From Erythrocercus mccallii (lineage: Eukaryota > Chordata > Aves > Passeriformes > Dicruridae): a DNA stretch of 64,000 nucleotides. The stretch covers positions 1 through 64,000 of the forward strand of contig VZRG01002093.1 in assembly GCA_013397435.1 (NCBI GenBank). Direction: 5' to 3'. Below, piece after piece: positions 49,075-63,889 of the stretch. The position numbers were made by a program, and so were the translations under genes. Each line of letters opens with the position of its first letter. Position 1 is the stretch's first letter. The notes beneath the pieces are model-generated. The model was not told the DNA's origin. It saw only the letters and a program-made list of their open reading frames with translations, and ran no database searches.

Positions 49075-51570
49075 CTGAAATAAGAAATTATTAACATTTG
49101 CTTTAATCTGCCACAGTTTTGTGCTGCAATGTTCATCCAAATTTTCTTTTTCTCTATTCTCCAAAATGAAATTAGGAGAGGGGTAGGTAGAGGGGGTTGC
49201 AAGTCCAATACCAAGTTCCACATTCAGAAGCAGTTATAATCTGGCTACAAACCTAAACTCTGAATGATGTGTGTCTTTACCAAAGTCCATGTAAGAATTT
49301 AAAATATGCAGAAATATTACTGCCCAATTCTGCCACTGTTAATCATTCTGAACACTTTTCATTCCTCCATGGAGACCCAGAAAACTATGCACAATTCAAA
49401 ATCTATTCTGCATGTCACCTTTTAGAAATTTCTTGCACATGAACACAAATAAATCCTAAAGGATTTGTTTCTCCCTATTTAATTAAGGACATAATTCTCC
49501 AACTGCTATGTTTCCCTATTATATGTTTCAGAAATGTTCAAAATTTTCCAAATGACTTTTCTAAATCCCCATAGGGAAATATGCAGGTTCAGGTGAACAG
49601 AGAGACTGTGTCAATGCATTTGTAAAAGGATTTAAAATTTTAAGTGTTTGCTGTCATGCAGTCAACTTGTGCTTTAAATCAAAGACTAGAAGAATTCATA
49701 TGAGAGATAAGATAGAATCCAAAGTAAAAATCTGATATTTAGACAGAAGTAGAGACAGCTCTAGCTTGGATTTTTCTTTCTCTTTCATCATTTCTGTCTC
49801 ACAGATTGGACTCTAGAGCTGGGAAGATGACTGTTCTCCCCATGGAAAATCCCTTCCCTTCAATGAAATTTAATTTTCTTTGTATTAGTTCAACCAAATG
49901 GTTTTATTGCCAAAACAACAGCAAGGGAAAAACAATAAACCTTTATTTTTCTTTCATTTTTAAGAGATTGGCCAAGATGATATGTTTAATTTCTAAGCCA
50001 CTATTGTAAATTTAAAGAAAATTCTGGGCTTTCTTAATAGATCATCCACATGTAATGGCATTAAGCTCCCAGTGCTTTATGTCCCGTGACATTCCCAGTG
50101 TGTAGTCCTGTGACAAATGTGCTCATGTGAGTGTAGTTACTTTTCATATGAGCCTCTCCATTACAGGTATGCTGACAGTTACTCCCTGTTACTGGTATGC
50201 TGGAGTGGTGTCCTATACAGAAAATATTTATTACCATGTGGGAAGGCAGAAGAAAACTCAGGTAATTGTACACACAACTCTCATGCAGCCACAGTTAATA
50301 GAGAGGGCATAAAAAAATAGTCAGATTCTCAGCAGACTAACTGTGGTCAGTTCTTCACCTTCAATTCTTTATCACCCTTGGCAAAGATTCAGCCTCTCTC
50401 CTGAAGGTGGAAGAGACTGTTCCACGCCCAAGCTAACTGCTGTCAGCATATTTCTTTCTGTCTTTCCTATAAGTAAAGTTTGAAGGGAAGTTCTCTTTGT
50501 TCATGAAGAGTTTTTTTGTTTTTGAAGACAACCTTTAGAGACTTTTAGTTTTGCAGCTTTTCTTTTCACGGGTAGATAATAGCTCATTCCTGTCTTACAA
50601 CCCTTAGATTTTATGGCTTTGATTCTCAGCTTGCTAACTGTGTTTCAAATGGAAGAAAGGGTTGTCTAGATTTATGAACTAAGTCAATTCTAAGCCAACA
50701 TTGTTAACTACTGCAATATCTTCTGATAGCTCAAAATAGGATTACATGGCCTGGGCAGGAAAAGTTATGAGAAACAAAAAACCAAAAAGACATGGAAAAC
50801 AAATTTTTCCTGAGACCTGATTATCAACAATATTCCTTTCTGATTCCAGTATTTCCAAACAGTGATAAAATTATAGTTTCTGAATTAACAGCCAGTGTCT
50901 TAAGAAGTTGGCTACTGTTTGTAGTGGGTTTGTAGGTTTAGGATTTTTAAAGAGAGAAGGATGTTCTTGTTTGGCTTCTCTGAAGGTACTCAACTGGTGC
51001 CTTAAAATACAAACTCAAATAACAACATATTCCCGAGGGAATGTTTTATTCAACAGTTCCCACCAGAAATCTTTTTGCTAGTCTTGAAATAAATTTAAAC
51101 TTTTTTTCTTTCCTCCTTGCCTTTCCACAGAGACTAAATTCATTATTATCTTAATGGTAGTATCCTGACTTCTTTTAAAGGTCTGTGAAGGAAATGTGGA
51201 TTTGTGCTAATTATTTTCAGTTCTGAAACAACCACAATAGCAGAGTCTGGTTAATGTTTTCATTGAAGCAATTATTTAAGCTCCATTTCAGTCTCTCATT
51301 ATAAATGAACAAAAGAAACAAAAAGTGATTTGCACTCAAGAGTTACAGCTTGAAGTGTCCCTCAGACAAAACCACCAGCTACTAACATTTTCAACAGACA
51401 TTAGAAATTATGTGAATTTGTAAAGCATGCACACGCTTACATTTGACCCACAGTGTACCAACAAGAGAGAAAGCCAATATGGCCCCATTAAATGGAGATG
51501 CAAAAATGCAAAAAGATGCAGAAAAAAACCCAGCATCCTGCTGTGTTTATTATCCTACTGCCAAGCAACA

Positions 51571-51636
51571 ATAGAAAAAAAAAGAAAAAAAAAAAGAAGA
51601 CGAGGGAAAGTGGAGAAAGCACAAGAAAAAAAAAAG
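51571..51636. repeat. A/G-rich low-complexity tract
   Basis: A long purine run (AGAAAAAAAAAGAAAA-type). It produces a spurious Lys/Arg-rich frame on the plus strand. Confidence 0.9.
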
Positions 51637-54190
51637 CAGACTGTGAGGATAAAAAAGGTGAAGTACAATAGAAGCAAAACCTCCAGAGCTATAGAATTTC
51701 TTTAAAATCCTGCTGATTAGAACCTTCTTTCTGGCTGTAGTTAACACAAAATGCATCAAGGTTAAAAAGCTTCATGACAAGAGCTGAAATTATACTTTAG
51801 AACATTACCTATTTTCTAATTTACTGGATAAACAGGAGATATTTAGATGGGTATGGCTTCTTATCTTCATGAAAGTTTTTTTTTAAAATACAAAGTTCTA
51901 CTGTGGTTTGAGCAGGATTGATTCCAAGGCCTAAACAGATTTGCTTTCTAAAACAAGCCAAATAAGTACTTGAACATATTTATTTATATAATATATTTGA
52001 ATAAAATCAAAATTCTTGAAAGCAGACGCATAAATTTCTATGATAAAAATTAACCAAAACCAAAATATTCATTTTCTGCTATTTTTTACTGCCTTACTTG
52101 GTTGACCATGAGCAGGTATGGAATCATTATCTCAACTGTAATTATTTAGAAGCTGCATCAGTTTTTAAATACCAAGAATTAGTATGTGCCATGTAAGAAT
52201 TTGGAGCAAGTAACAGCTTCAGAAATTCTACAAGCCTCAGTGTGTTCATTTATCAATGCAACTTGTCACTGATCTGCAGTATTTCCCTAAGGGCCAGAAC
52301 AGACCACAAACTATATCAAAGTGCAAGAACAAATAATCATCTGAGACTAGCAAGCTCAGCCATTCCCAAATATCACCTAATCAGCAGTAACAGATTGCAA
52401 ATTATTGGCATGAAAGTAAGCATAAAATAAGACTTACTATTGTTCTGCAACATATATCAGAATTAATTGTACTTAAATTATCACAATTTATTTATTTTGT
52501 TATTTTTGAGCATGTTAGAAAAAAATGATAGTAATGCAATTTCCCCAAAGTGAGAAAGTAAGAAATTACAAATATGCACTCAGGAAAATACTGGAATTGA
52601 TAATCGCATTTAATCCCGAGACTGAATAATTTAAAGAAGTCATTATTTTTCTTTCTCTTTGAATCCCATTGCTCAGAAGTCTTTTTTATTTCATCTATGG
52701 AATCCCCTCAGCTTCCTTGAATTTTCTGTTTTGGAAGAAGAAACTGGCAATTTCTTCAGAAGCACTTCATCAAACGTCCTGGGAGCTCTGAGCATTGAGA
52801 ATTTTCAGAAATAAAACTTCACAATTATAATCTTCACAGTTTTTTCAGTACTTGAATTTTGGGCATTTGTGACCCATGACTGATAAGCAACACCTTTAAA
52901 CAAAGGAATCAAACTACTCATTTGACTTCTTTTTAATAGTAAATGTTTTTATGTTAGAGAATAAGGAGCTCTGGTGAAATTTCACTGAGTTGACATTACG
53001 AACATTGTCTCAAATCCTACTGACATGAAGTTCAACGACTTACAATGGAAGGCCCTGAATATTTTTTTTTAATCTCTACCATATTATTGCAAAATAAGGA
53101 AATTAACATAATTCTTCACTTGGGATTATTTATGAATAAAATTGTTTGTTTATTACTGTCTTGTGATACTGTTGTGCCTCTGATCAATTCTACTTTATTA
53201 GGAACTAGAATTCCAGGACTGATCCATCAGACTGCTAATGGTTTTTACCTGTATAGTGTTTTCTGCTAATCAAATCTTGCAGTATTCACAGCAACTAGAC
53301 ACTTCAAATAGCTAATAAAGTAGTAGAAAACAGTAGCAATGCTATCTTGATGACTTGCCATTCAATTAGATAGGTTTCAGTGATTTCATTTCTTTATAAA
53401 AAAGCACTGCATAGTCCATTTATTCCAGAAGAGTATACTTTTTCTTGGCTGGGTAGCCAAGCTACCATTGTTTCCATCAATAAAATGACAGGTTTTGTTT
53501 GTACTTCGTCAGCAGATTCATATGCTTTTGTGACAGCTTGCAAAATACTGAAATGGAAATCAAGATTTTCTTACGTCTGTGAAGTGTTAAGTCATCCAGT
53601 AGGAAAATTATGAGAATAAGTAGTTCCATGGCATGAGATTGTGACTGTGAGTCTATGTGAGACTATGAGACTGTGACTGACATTTCAATAGAATGCTTGA
53701 TTAATAGAATCTGAGGAATCTTTTTATTTAAATTGTATTTTAGTTTAAAAATACTCTTAATGAAATTTATGATGCTTTCTGCCAGTAGGAAGACAGGTTT
53801 TACTAACATTAGAATCCTTTTCATTCTGAATAGTGTGTGAATATAGGAGGAGTTTTTGTGGGTTTTGTTTTCCTTTGGGGGTTAAAAAAGACAAAGATGT
53901 GTCTTTAAAGGATTGGAGGTTTCTTTCTTTTATCTCTTCATATTTAGTATACCACTACTGCATGTGTTATCAATGAAGTCAGTTGGGCCAGATTTTACAA
54001 ACAGAACTTTTAACTTCTCTCAGTTCTTTATGCTCTTAATAAGGCTCTGAATATTTCTGGAGATGATGGTAGCAGGGCTGGGCATCTGACACAGATTAGC
54101 AAGTAATCAATCAGATACCGAGCTGTAGTAAATTAGAACAGCTTCATTTAAACTATTGATTTTTACCAGCTGAAAACAAACACCTGCTTT

Positions 54191-54222
54191 ATAAAAATAC
54201 TATAAAAATACTATAAAAATAC
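54191..54222. repeat. ATAAAAATACT, three tandem copies
   Basis: Two perfect 11-base units and a third of 10 bases, directly abutting. Confidence 0.95.
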
Positions 54223-57200
54223 AGCAGGATTTTCTAATTATTTAGAAAATTTATTATTCAGTGTTCCATACATACACATTTAGAGCTGTACTGCTTAGGA
54301 GGTTTCGATGTTTCTAACTTTTAAAAATATTTTGAGGCGTTGTTATCTGAGTGCATTGGCCACTGACGCAGCTGCTGCTCAACACTATGAGATGGTGCAC
54401 GCAGCCAGATAACAGCTGCCTCACTCTGTTTCCAGCTCATGCTAAACCTCACTGCCTCTTCCAAGCACAACCAACAACCCCTTCACTCCTTGTGTTACAG
54501 GATGTCTCCCTATCTGTGCAGAAAACACAGCACTCTTTTTACACTGTGTTGTGTTTGTACAGCAATAATGAGAGAATTTCCTAGAACATGAGTCATACAG
54601 ACTTACTTGAAACTTGTTTTGTGTTAGATGCTGTTCTTAATCTCACCAAGTGATGTTTCAGCATTTTCAGAGTTTCATAGAATTGAAGGTCAGAGGCTAC
54701 ATACATTATCAGGCTATACATTTCAGACATAATTCCTGCATTAAGCTATCAGTGTTCTCCACATTACTCAAAAATAACTTCTGGATAAAAGAAAATACAT
54801 ATTTTAGAAGAAGCATCCCACCTCAAAATGCATCTTATTATTTGATTAGCAAGCACAAAGTAACATGCTATACTAGCATAAGTTTATTATGGGAGTCATT
54901 ACACCTGAATTTCTCCAAAAATAATTTTCAGCACTCTTTCTCATATCTTTCTGTTTAAAACACTTAGTGTTAGTTAAGTCCAGCTTGACTAAAAAAGCAA
55001 TTGTATAATTACATATACAAGTGAAAGAAATACAGCAAAGTGTAACATCCAGCAGCTGGTAACAGCTGCTAGAAGATAACTACCTGTATTTAAGGCTGAG
55101 ACATAGACAGAGGGCAGAACCCAGCAGCCAAGAGAGTCTGCACAGAAGGGAGACAGAGCAGAAAACCAAGCAAACTCTCGGTAAGCTCCCAAATCCTGCC
55201 ACAATGCTGTTCTGAGGGCCTGCTTGATTTCAAGGAATTTGAATTTGACTCCCAGTAAGAAGTTACTGGAATTGGTATGGCATCTAGATAAAACAGGAAA
55301 ATTCGTGTCTGAGGTTTGATTTGTGAGATAAAAGACCTCAAAACAGTAGTACAAAACCAGAAAAAGAGTAATATAATCAAAAATCCTCAATCTAATCTAG
55401 TAAAAATTGATTAAAATGTAAAAAAAATCTGAACATTGAGCAGATAAATTTGGTGGGTTTAATCTGTAAATTTTACAGTTACATTAGCTAAACAAGGAAA
55501 CAGAAACTAGAGTGATCTTTTTCAAAAACAAATTTTTATATACACCATCATCTTTGAAGAATGCAATGATTTACTGAAATCATGATCTTCATAATGGTGT
55601 GAATCACTACCATCACTAAGTGGAAGTGGATAAAGCTCATGGATTTTTAAATTTGAGTTTTAAACAGGAAGAATGTAATTATTAACGGAGTAAATTTTTT
55701 CCAAATTTGTTTATTCACAGTCAAACTTAGACCTCCCAAAAATAACTATCAATGCCTAATGTTGTAGATGCATCTCAACAGTCAGTTCCAGTTTGTAATA
55801 GAATATCCAACACAACTAACACTATAAAAAGCATGACATTTCTTCCTGTTCAGAAGACCAGGTGCAGGCCATTGTAAGGAGAGAAGGAAAGATTCTCTCT
55901 CTCAGATTTCCAATAGAGTGCACTCAGTCACAGTATATTCAAAGAAAGGAAAATGAGGTGCTATTTCAACATGTGAAACTGTCACCACGATAAAAAGAAC
56001 AAAAATATCTTTGAATGTCACATGCTTTACGCCACCAGATTTAATCACACAAAAGCATCATGATTCTGGAAGAGAGTTGTGGTCTTTAAGAAGCAATGTA
56101 AGAATATATTTTTTGCTAACAAAAATTAAAGTTATTTAAAATTAATTTTAGAGTCTGATGATATATCACCTGCCCTGATACCTTCAGTAGCAAAGCAAAC
56201 ATTCAGCTGAACTTACTTTTTTTTACAGTCTCACATTTCACGAACAGAAACAGAACTATGTTTTCTGGTTCCCACAAGACAGTTTTTTATACCTTTCTCA
56301 TAGTCTTCAAGTGTAAGGAGAAAATAATTATGGGCATTTTCTGTGTTTACACAGGAGTATCCCCTCTCATGATTGCACTCACAGGAACATCTTGATGAAG
56401 GACATTAAATTTCAGGTAAATAATTTCTGAGATTAAAAGTTTCAAACTTCTCTATTAACACTCTAGAAAAACATAGCTGATTTTATGAATGACAATTAAA
56501 AATTTTGTAAGAGATAATATACTCCAAATCTTAGAGTAGCAAATCAAGACACTACACATAATAGCTGCCAAAGAGCTCTCACTACCTCCTTAGTCTAATG
56601 TAACCATCATCCATCTCCTTGTCACTCTGGTAACAGCAGCAAGCAAAGCCGGAAAAATGAACTCTCACACAATGGTAGTTGAAATGACGGATGAGAACAT
56701 AGATAAACCATTCTCACTGTAGTTGAGAGGCTTACTCTTCTGGTGTCAGAATCCAAACAACCCAAAAGTCAGAAAATACAATTCAAATGAAGTGACTAAA
56801 AAGTATCTATGAAATTGCCAGTACAGTTCTAGAATTCTTTCAAACACAAAGAATCTATGTACTCAGAAACACTGTATTTTAGTTATGACATAGGTTCCCT
56901 GTATTGAGATAATAAGGAAATAGAGGAACAGGAAGGCAGTAAGTAAAAGTATTATTAGAGGATATTGTTACAATTAATAGATTTGGAAAGGAAAAATACA
57001 ATATATATCACATATTTTATATATATTAAAATATATTCCCTAAATATTTTTTTCCAGTTTGAATTTATATCCTTACAATCCTGCTTATTCTAACTCTAAT
57101 AGCATTCACAGTATTGCTTTATTGTTGTTTCAAGTTAATTAAGAAGATTTTTAGATTGGCCATGTATGAGCCTTTGCTAGCTTTTTCCAAGTTCCTCAAC

Positions 57201-59918
57201 ACCTTATAAATGAGTCAGCTGAGGGACAAAATCATGAGCATGAGACTGCGGTGACACTTGGAACAACAAAAAAGCTGGATGACATTCTGTGAAAAGAAAG
57301 ATATACTTTTGGATGACCTGTAAACAGATTGAACAAATCAGTTTTGCTGCCCAAAAACTGGCTAAGCAATGACAGTTTCTAAAATATTATTAAGCAGCCT
57401 GTAGAAAATGAAATCATTTTCTCCCTGCCATTTGTATAAAACCAGGGCTAGTGATCACAATAATTATTTTCATTTGCATTACTGGTGAGTCAGACAAGGC
57501 CAAGTTGGACTAGAGATAGGGCAGTACTATATCAGACAGCCCATGTGTTTAAATAATTCTCTGAATCACAGATGAAGGAGATGTCGATTGAGTATTATTT
57601 TTAATTTATAACTGTTATAAAATAAAGCTTTGTTTTTATGATTAGAATGTCAAATTATGATAAGTCTGGCTTTCACACTAAAACTTCTATAGTACAAGTT
57701 TAGGTAGAAGAGTGATTACAGTAAATTGTCTATTCAGTATATAAATATATCAGGCCAGGTAGAAAATCCAGACATGATATTGAAACTAACATGTATCCTA
57801 GATTCCAAGTGTCACCTTCTGTGTTATTTCTATGTATTTTTCCTTTCCATTACACACATTAGGTATGGGGATATTTTGACTTCTCAAATTTGTCATATTT
57901 TGTCCAACAAAATATATAATCTATTGATCTATGCTTCTGTCTCATTTGAATATATGTTGTATTAAAGACAAACACTAATTTCATTCCAACAGAAAATCAA
58001 GGAATTTAAAATATAAGTCTTGTCTTGAAACATGAAGCTATGTTTCATACTGCTATTTTAATATAATTTGGGGTTATTCTATTATGAATCAGCTTTTCAA
58101 TGTGACTACTGGTGGAGCTAAAAAAAAAAACTTTGAAAATGAAGGTGTTGCACAACATTGGTGATGGGACAAAATGGTTCCCAGAAACTCCTCTTAAGTC
58201 TATCTGCTCTAGGGCACATACCCTTCTGATAAATGTACCTCAGCACACAAGTCTCACTTACTTGAGAAAAAAAGGGAAAAACACTCTCCCTTTCACTAGA
58301 CATGAGGCCTTGAAATTCCCTTGCTTCAGAGATACTTTTTCCTCTTCAGGTAATAGTTTTAATCAGATATAAATAGTCACAAGTTTATTATGTACTACTT
58401 TCCTTTATTATTTATTGAAGAACTAAACTTAGAAAACATTTTGGCAAGGATTGGAAAAGGATTATTTAAGGACAATTATAAAACAAATTTGGCACACTTC
58501 AGACATCTTCTCCAGCACAGGAATATTAATGGTACCTCCTTGTAATCCCCAAAATGTATTTCTATAATGTATTTTTATCCAGACTATAGCAGGAATTTAT
58601 AGGACATCATGAACCAGGAAAATCATCACTTGACTCATCTCAGGCAACTGTAAGTCCTCTCTACAGTTTGCATTTTCTCAGCTATTACACAATCTCAGAC
58701 ATCTGTGAGTGCTCTTCCAGGATTTAACAGGTCTAAAGAGGGCTCCCTCATTACAACTTTAATTTTAGGAAATGGGAAATGTGATCACTTGAATATATTC
58801 ATATTATTGAAATAATGCAAGAAACAGGTGTTTTCAAATAAGAACTCAGTTCCCAGATGCACTGGGATTTCCCTACTTCTCTCTTGCCTGAAAGTGACCC
58901 ACTTCTAAAGCTGCTATATTTACTTGTATAAAGCAGGAAAACTCTTAAAGTTTGTTCAACTATTCAAAGTTTAGTTTTCAAGAAAATGCATCACTTCTGT
59001 TTTAATTAAATAATTTTTATATACATTACACTGGAACTTATATAATCTAAACACAACTATATGTGACTAAGAGGGGAGCAATTAATGGTCATTGGTTTGG
59101 TGCACTTTTTATAGGCTTGTAAATTGCTTTATAAAAATAAACATGAGACCCCACCTACAAAAAGCTTCATATTTCTAAAGCCAAAATCACAAATGGTTTT
59201 GAAGTTGCTTAAATATTTGGTTTCTTGTTTTTCCCATCAGTTTCAGTTCTCCCAGGAGAGGAAAGTGCTTAAACACCATCAAGACAGAGCAACTGCTATT
59301 ACAGTTATCCCAGATCAAGAAAGAACAGAAAATACTAGCAATCTTACATTAAATTTTCAAACAATTCCTCCTTAAATTTCGCAGATTCCTGTGCACACTC
59401 TAAATCCTTAAGGGAATTAGACAAACTAAATATAGAATCCTTATCTTTCAGGATTTTCTCCTTACCCAAATAAACATGTCCATCCAGGGTTCATTGAATG
59501 AGGACCACGCAGCTCTTTACAACATTAACTTCCTAGACAAAATTCAGATAGACACTGCATTAATTTCATCTTCAGGACTATTTTAATTTTCCTTTAGAAA
59601 TAGGCTTCTTTAGTTAGTTCTTGCCTAATAGACAGCAAGATAACTATTTTGAATGCGCCCAAAACGAAACTGAATTCAATGTAAACTAAAACCACTTATT
59701 TCAAGCTATCATATTTCACATTTTGCTTCACTTATAGCTGGTTAGAATTTTGAAAAAAAAAACCCCAAACTTTACTGATCCACAGATTTCCTTTCCTATT
59801 TAATTTACAAATATAATTCTACTAAAACAATAAGTAAAATTAATCCTGGAAGAAGTTACTAACTGCTAAAAACTTGAAAGTGTCCAGTTTGGTAGCAATT
59901 TTCAGAATAAACTAGGTG

Positions 59919-59964
59919 AACTTTGTTTACTGTATTTCAGTAAAACTTTGTTTACTGTATTTCA
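59919..59964. repeat. 21-bp direct duplication (period 25)
   Basis: The block beginning AACTTTGTTTACTG and ending TATTTCA is present at 59,919-59,939 and, identical, at 59,944-59,964. Confidence 0.95.
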
Positions 59965-62697
59965 AGAAATATAGTACAGAAAAGAGCACAGACTATTAAA
60001 TATTTGCATTACTTTTTAAAGGCATAACATTGATGCAACTACTCTCTTCTTTCAAATAAGAACATGTTGGATTTGATGCCTTACTTGAATTTTCAAAGTC
60101 TCTCTTCCCTTTTCACAGCAATAATACCACTGTGGAATAGCAAATTCAAAAGTTGGATTAAAATATTAAGTACAGTAAAAATCAGAGGTATAAAGTAATT
60201 TATGAAAAACCAAATAACTAGGATCAGGCTACCAATTTTATATAATTATCTTGCCTGTCCAATGCCACTTTTTTACCCTTCACTCACAGTGCACTAATGT
60301 TGAAAAATTTTGAGAGATCCTGCTACAGGCTGAAAAGTCTTTTGCCCTGGAGAATTCCTTTGCTTCTCCATTAAGAGATCATGATATCAGATAAGCTGTG
60401 ATTGAGGATCAATGCCGCTCAGAACTGGCTTGACTTCAACAACGTTTGTGTCACTATATTGAGTACTACTTTCTTTGCAGGGAATTAACAAGTAGGGTTT
60501 GCTGGTCCGACATTGAACAGCAAGCTATCATTTATCTGCTTCTTGTTTGATCCATCATTTAATTTTCTAATCAGAAAGGAAAACCACATTCTGAGGGCAG
60601 CCTGACAGATAACATAGGAGCAGATCTCAAATCAGCAAGACTGTGAGGAACCATTTCACCACAGTGCACATCACTCCTCTTAAGAGCAGAAGTGTAAGAC
60701 ATGGATGACAAAAAAGAGACATGCAGTCATCTTTTAATGAGAATCAAGAGAATGTCATGTGAGAAGGATGGGAATTCATCTTCAACTCTTTCCCTCAAAT
60801 ATTCTGCACAAAGAATGTATCTCTTTAGTTGATGTACTAGCCTAGTAGCAGAGAAGGGAAAAACCAAACCAACCAAACAAAAATCACCGTTGCCAAAAGG
60901 ACAACATATTCTAAAACAGCAAGGAGAGGCTTTTTGTAATCCATCCTCTTTTCCCTGAATTTCTGCCACAGGGATCTCAAACACTGGGTCTCAGAGGAGG
61001 AATAGATGCCAATTGTCCTCCTCCTGAGCAGCCCCTAGCTGTTAATTCATGAAGTGTCAATGAAAGGCAGCCTGTTCGCTGTGTCCCTCAGGCTGGCTGT
61101 CTACAGCAGTGGGTGGTGACTTAGTGGGATGATGTAACCCAAAGTGGCTGTCGGCAGTAGGTCACGGTTCATCTGCTTCCACTAAGGAATTGCAGCTGTG
61201 CAATGTACAGCCTTTATTCAGGACTATGCTTGAAAGCATAGCTGTTACTTCTATCTTTCCCAAAAAAAGACACAGGAAAGGAGATTAGAGAGAACCGCAG
61301 TGGGTCACTGGTGTGGCCGACATCCAGCCCCAATGAGACAAGGGCCATTAAGCAACGTAATCACAAAGTATTAGGACATGCAGGTGAAGACTTAACGAAT
61401 ATAAGCACTAAAACAAGCAAAATGTTTAAAGTTGTTGTTCAAAGTCTCCAGCTACCCAGGTACCAATCCACCTTCTGAGCAGTGATTCACTGTAAAATGA
61501 AGCATAAAGCCTGCAAAATCAAGTAATAGCATTACTTCAGAAGAACAGGCTCATAATTCAGAAAAACAAGGTAACACGAAATGGAAAAGAATGAAAACAT
61601 GTCAGGAAACTGCTGATTAGATCACTTCAAAGCTAGTGGATTTCTCATTTCAATGTGTGCCCTTTGTCTCATATTCATGGTAGACCTTCTAGTGAGAATT
61701 AAATGAAGCAATTTTTCAAGAATAAAAATTAACTAAGGAATTAAATTAAAAAGGAAAATATCTCTTATAGGTATAAATATGGTCTAGCCATATCAGCGAT
61801 GTGCCTGTGTGTGCACCCAGGTAACTTCAGTCATGAAATCCCTACATAATCCAGTATCTCCCCAGGCTGCCATCTGCATTGGTGAGAAAATTGATTGATT
61901 TGGAACAGTGAGTTGACTACAACAGAGGGGACTTACTGAATTCTAGGCATTTTCAGAACAAAATGTCTGACTACTTCATCAAGAAGTGTTCCATGTGGAA
62001 ATTGTCTTGAAGACACTTCCTGAATATTAGTAAAAGTGCATGTACCAATGCACTTTTATGTTTGCATGTTTCAATATGGTGTTTAGCATCCTAGGTGGAG
62101 GAATCCCAACCTTCCTTCAGATATTGCCTAAAAGATTGTTGAAGAACTGAATAAAAAGTGCAGTTATAAATAGTCTGTAGGAACTCTGCAAGTGCAGACA
62201 GGGTCATGTACAACAGTCCTTTGTACATGGTTATTATGATTAGAAGCTAGTTTCTCTGTAATCCAAGCCGACCAATAACCAAGGATCATGCATGTGAAAG
62301 AGTGGTCTCACAGCACCATTCAAGTGTAAAAAGTGTTTCAGAGAGTTTCACCTGATCCTGCTGAAGACAACAAGGAGTCTTGAGATCATGATTTGGACAG
62401 TAACCAATCATCCTGTCTGAAAGAATTAGTAAGAGTTCTAACCTATGCCACAAGCTTTTTATTAAAAAGCCATGGTTTTTTTATTAAACAGACTTTCTGC
62501 CTGCAAGTGTCTGTACAATAGCCAGGCACTAGCTAAAGAAAGAGATAATTGACGTATGTAGCCATATTCAGAAGAAATACAAGAAGAAAACTTCCGCAGA
62601 ACAAAGATACATGAAACACTTTTCACAAACATATATATTTCATATGTAATACAAAAAGTCTGACTTTCAAGCTGGTAGCAAAACAATAAAAAATAAT

Positions 62698-62770
62698 TAG
62701 AATAGAATAGTTCAGTCAGAAGGGATCAACAATTATCATCTAGTGCAAATGATTAATAACTAGATAATTG
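62698..62770 (-). mobile_element. CR1 tip
   Basis: The plus strand reads TAGAATAGAATAGTTCAGTC, AGAAGGGATCAACAATTATC and ATCTAGTGCAAATG. This is the reversed 3' end of a CR1 subfamily with an AATAGAATAG terminus. The match fades after about 62,770. Confidence 0.78.
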
Positions 62771-63889
62771 ATGAAAGGCCATCAATTTTCAAAGTAAGCC
62801 ATTATTTTAAAAGCATATTTTTATATGAATTATAGATCTGTTATGTCTGGTAAGAAGTTTGACACAAATAGACATTCAGGTGACTTATGATCCAATTCTT
62901 TTGCTTATTAGAAGAACTGAATTACATAATGCAAAAAAAAAAAAAAAGAAAAGAACTGCTGCTGTAGACCACCTTTAGCAGTCAAAAGGAAGAAATGGAA
63001 ACAGGCCTCTTCATGTATGTAGGCCAAAAATGTAAAAAAAATCTTTGTTTTTCTAACTCCAAATCACAGAAGATAGAGTTAGGTAAAATACAATACAAAA
63101 ATAGATTTTAAAATTCCACTGAAAAGTTGGAGAAATCACAGAAAATATCAAATAGTGGAGACAAAATAAAGTAGGGATTACAGTGGGTGAAAAAGACACA
63201 AACTTGGCTTTGAAAATTAATGAAGTCCATAAGAAAAAAGCAATATTTTTGTAGAAGTATGACTCAAAATTTTGTATATTTCTACAATATTTTGTGGAGT
63301 TAGGCTCATCAACACACTGAATAGACTACAGTGACATGCATAAGATACAAACCTAATTGTAAAACAAACCCCAAAGAAACTTCTAAATGCAGATAATGTG
63401 AGCAAAAAATTATTCAAGAAGAATGAAAATCAAACTGTCAGGTATGGTTTTATGTATTTAAAATTATCTGTGACAAAAAATTATTTTGTGAAGTAATTAC
63501 TAAAAAAAAATAATGAGATTGTAGAATAAGTCTGCCAATCACAACTACAGTCCCAGTTGGATACAGGTAAAGATCTCATTCTTATTATTGAGAAGAAATT
63601 ACTGGCAAGGACTGTGTTTTTTGTACAGAAAACTATTACACCAAATATACTTTGGAAAATAAAAGACTGCTAACAATGGTAGGCTTAGTAATTTATAGCT
63701 GTTGTAGCTAGTAGAACTTGAAAAATGAAAAGCATTTCATCAACAGCAAAAAAAAAAAAAAAGTAACTATCTGAGGTCTAGTTTGAGTACTGAGCAGGAA
63801 TGAAATAATGGAAAATATGTTTATATGTTTATTTATTTAAGTAGATTTAAAAAGTAAGTTGATTGGGCTTTTACGGCAAAATTGTCAGT
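62771..63889. other. AT-rich DNA up to the CpG-rich edge
   Basis: No gene or repeat family recognised. A15 runs stand at 62,933-62,947 and 63,748-63,762. Confidence 0.5.

Larger units (their letters stand above)
49075..62697. other. long stretch without a supported gene, probably 5' intron
   Basis: More than 13 kb of AT-rich DNA. It contains the A/G-rich run at 51.6 kb, the ATAAAAATACT triplication at 54.2 kb, AT-dinucleotide-rich DNA at about 57,000-57,040 and the duplication at 59.9 kb. Minus-strand open sequence at 60,727-60,861 has a good acceptor (CTTCTCTGCTACTAG) and a protein-like peptide but no donor. I found no RNA genes. Confidence 0.5.

Noticed and set aside
60727..60861. Minus-strand frame with LKRYILCAEYLRERVEDEFP after a good acceptor
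   Set aside because: No acceptable donor, no poly(A) signal after the stop, and no phase link to the other exons.
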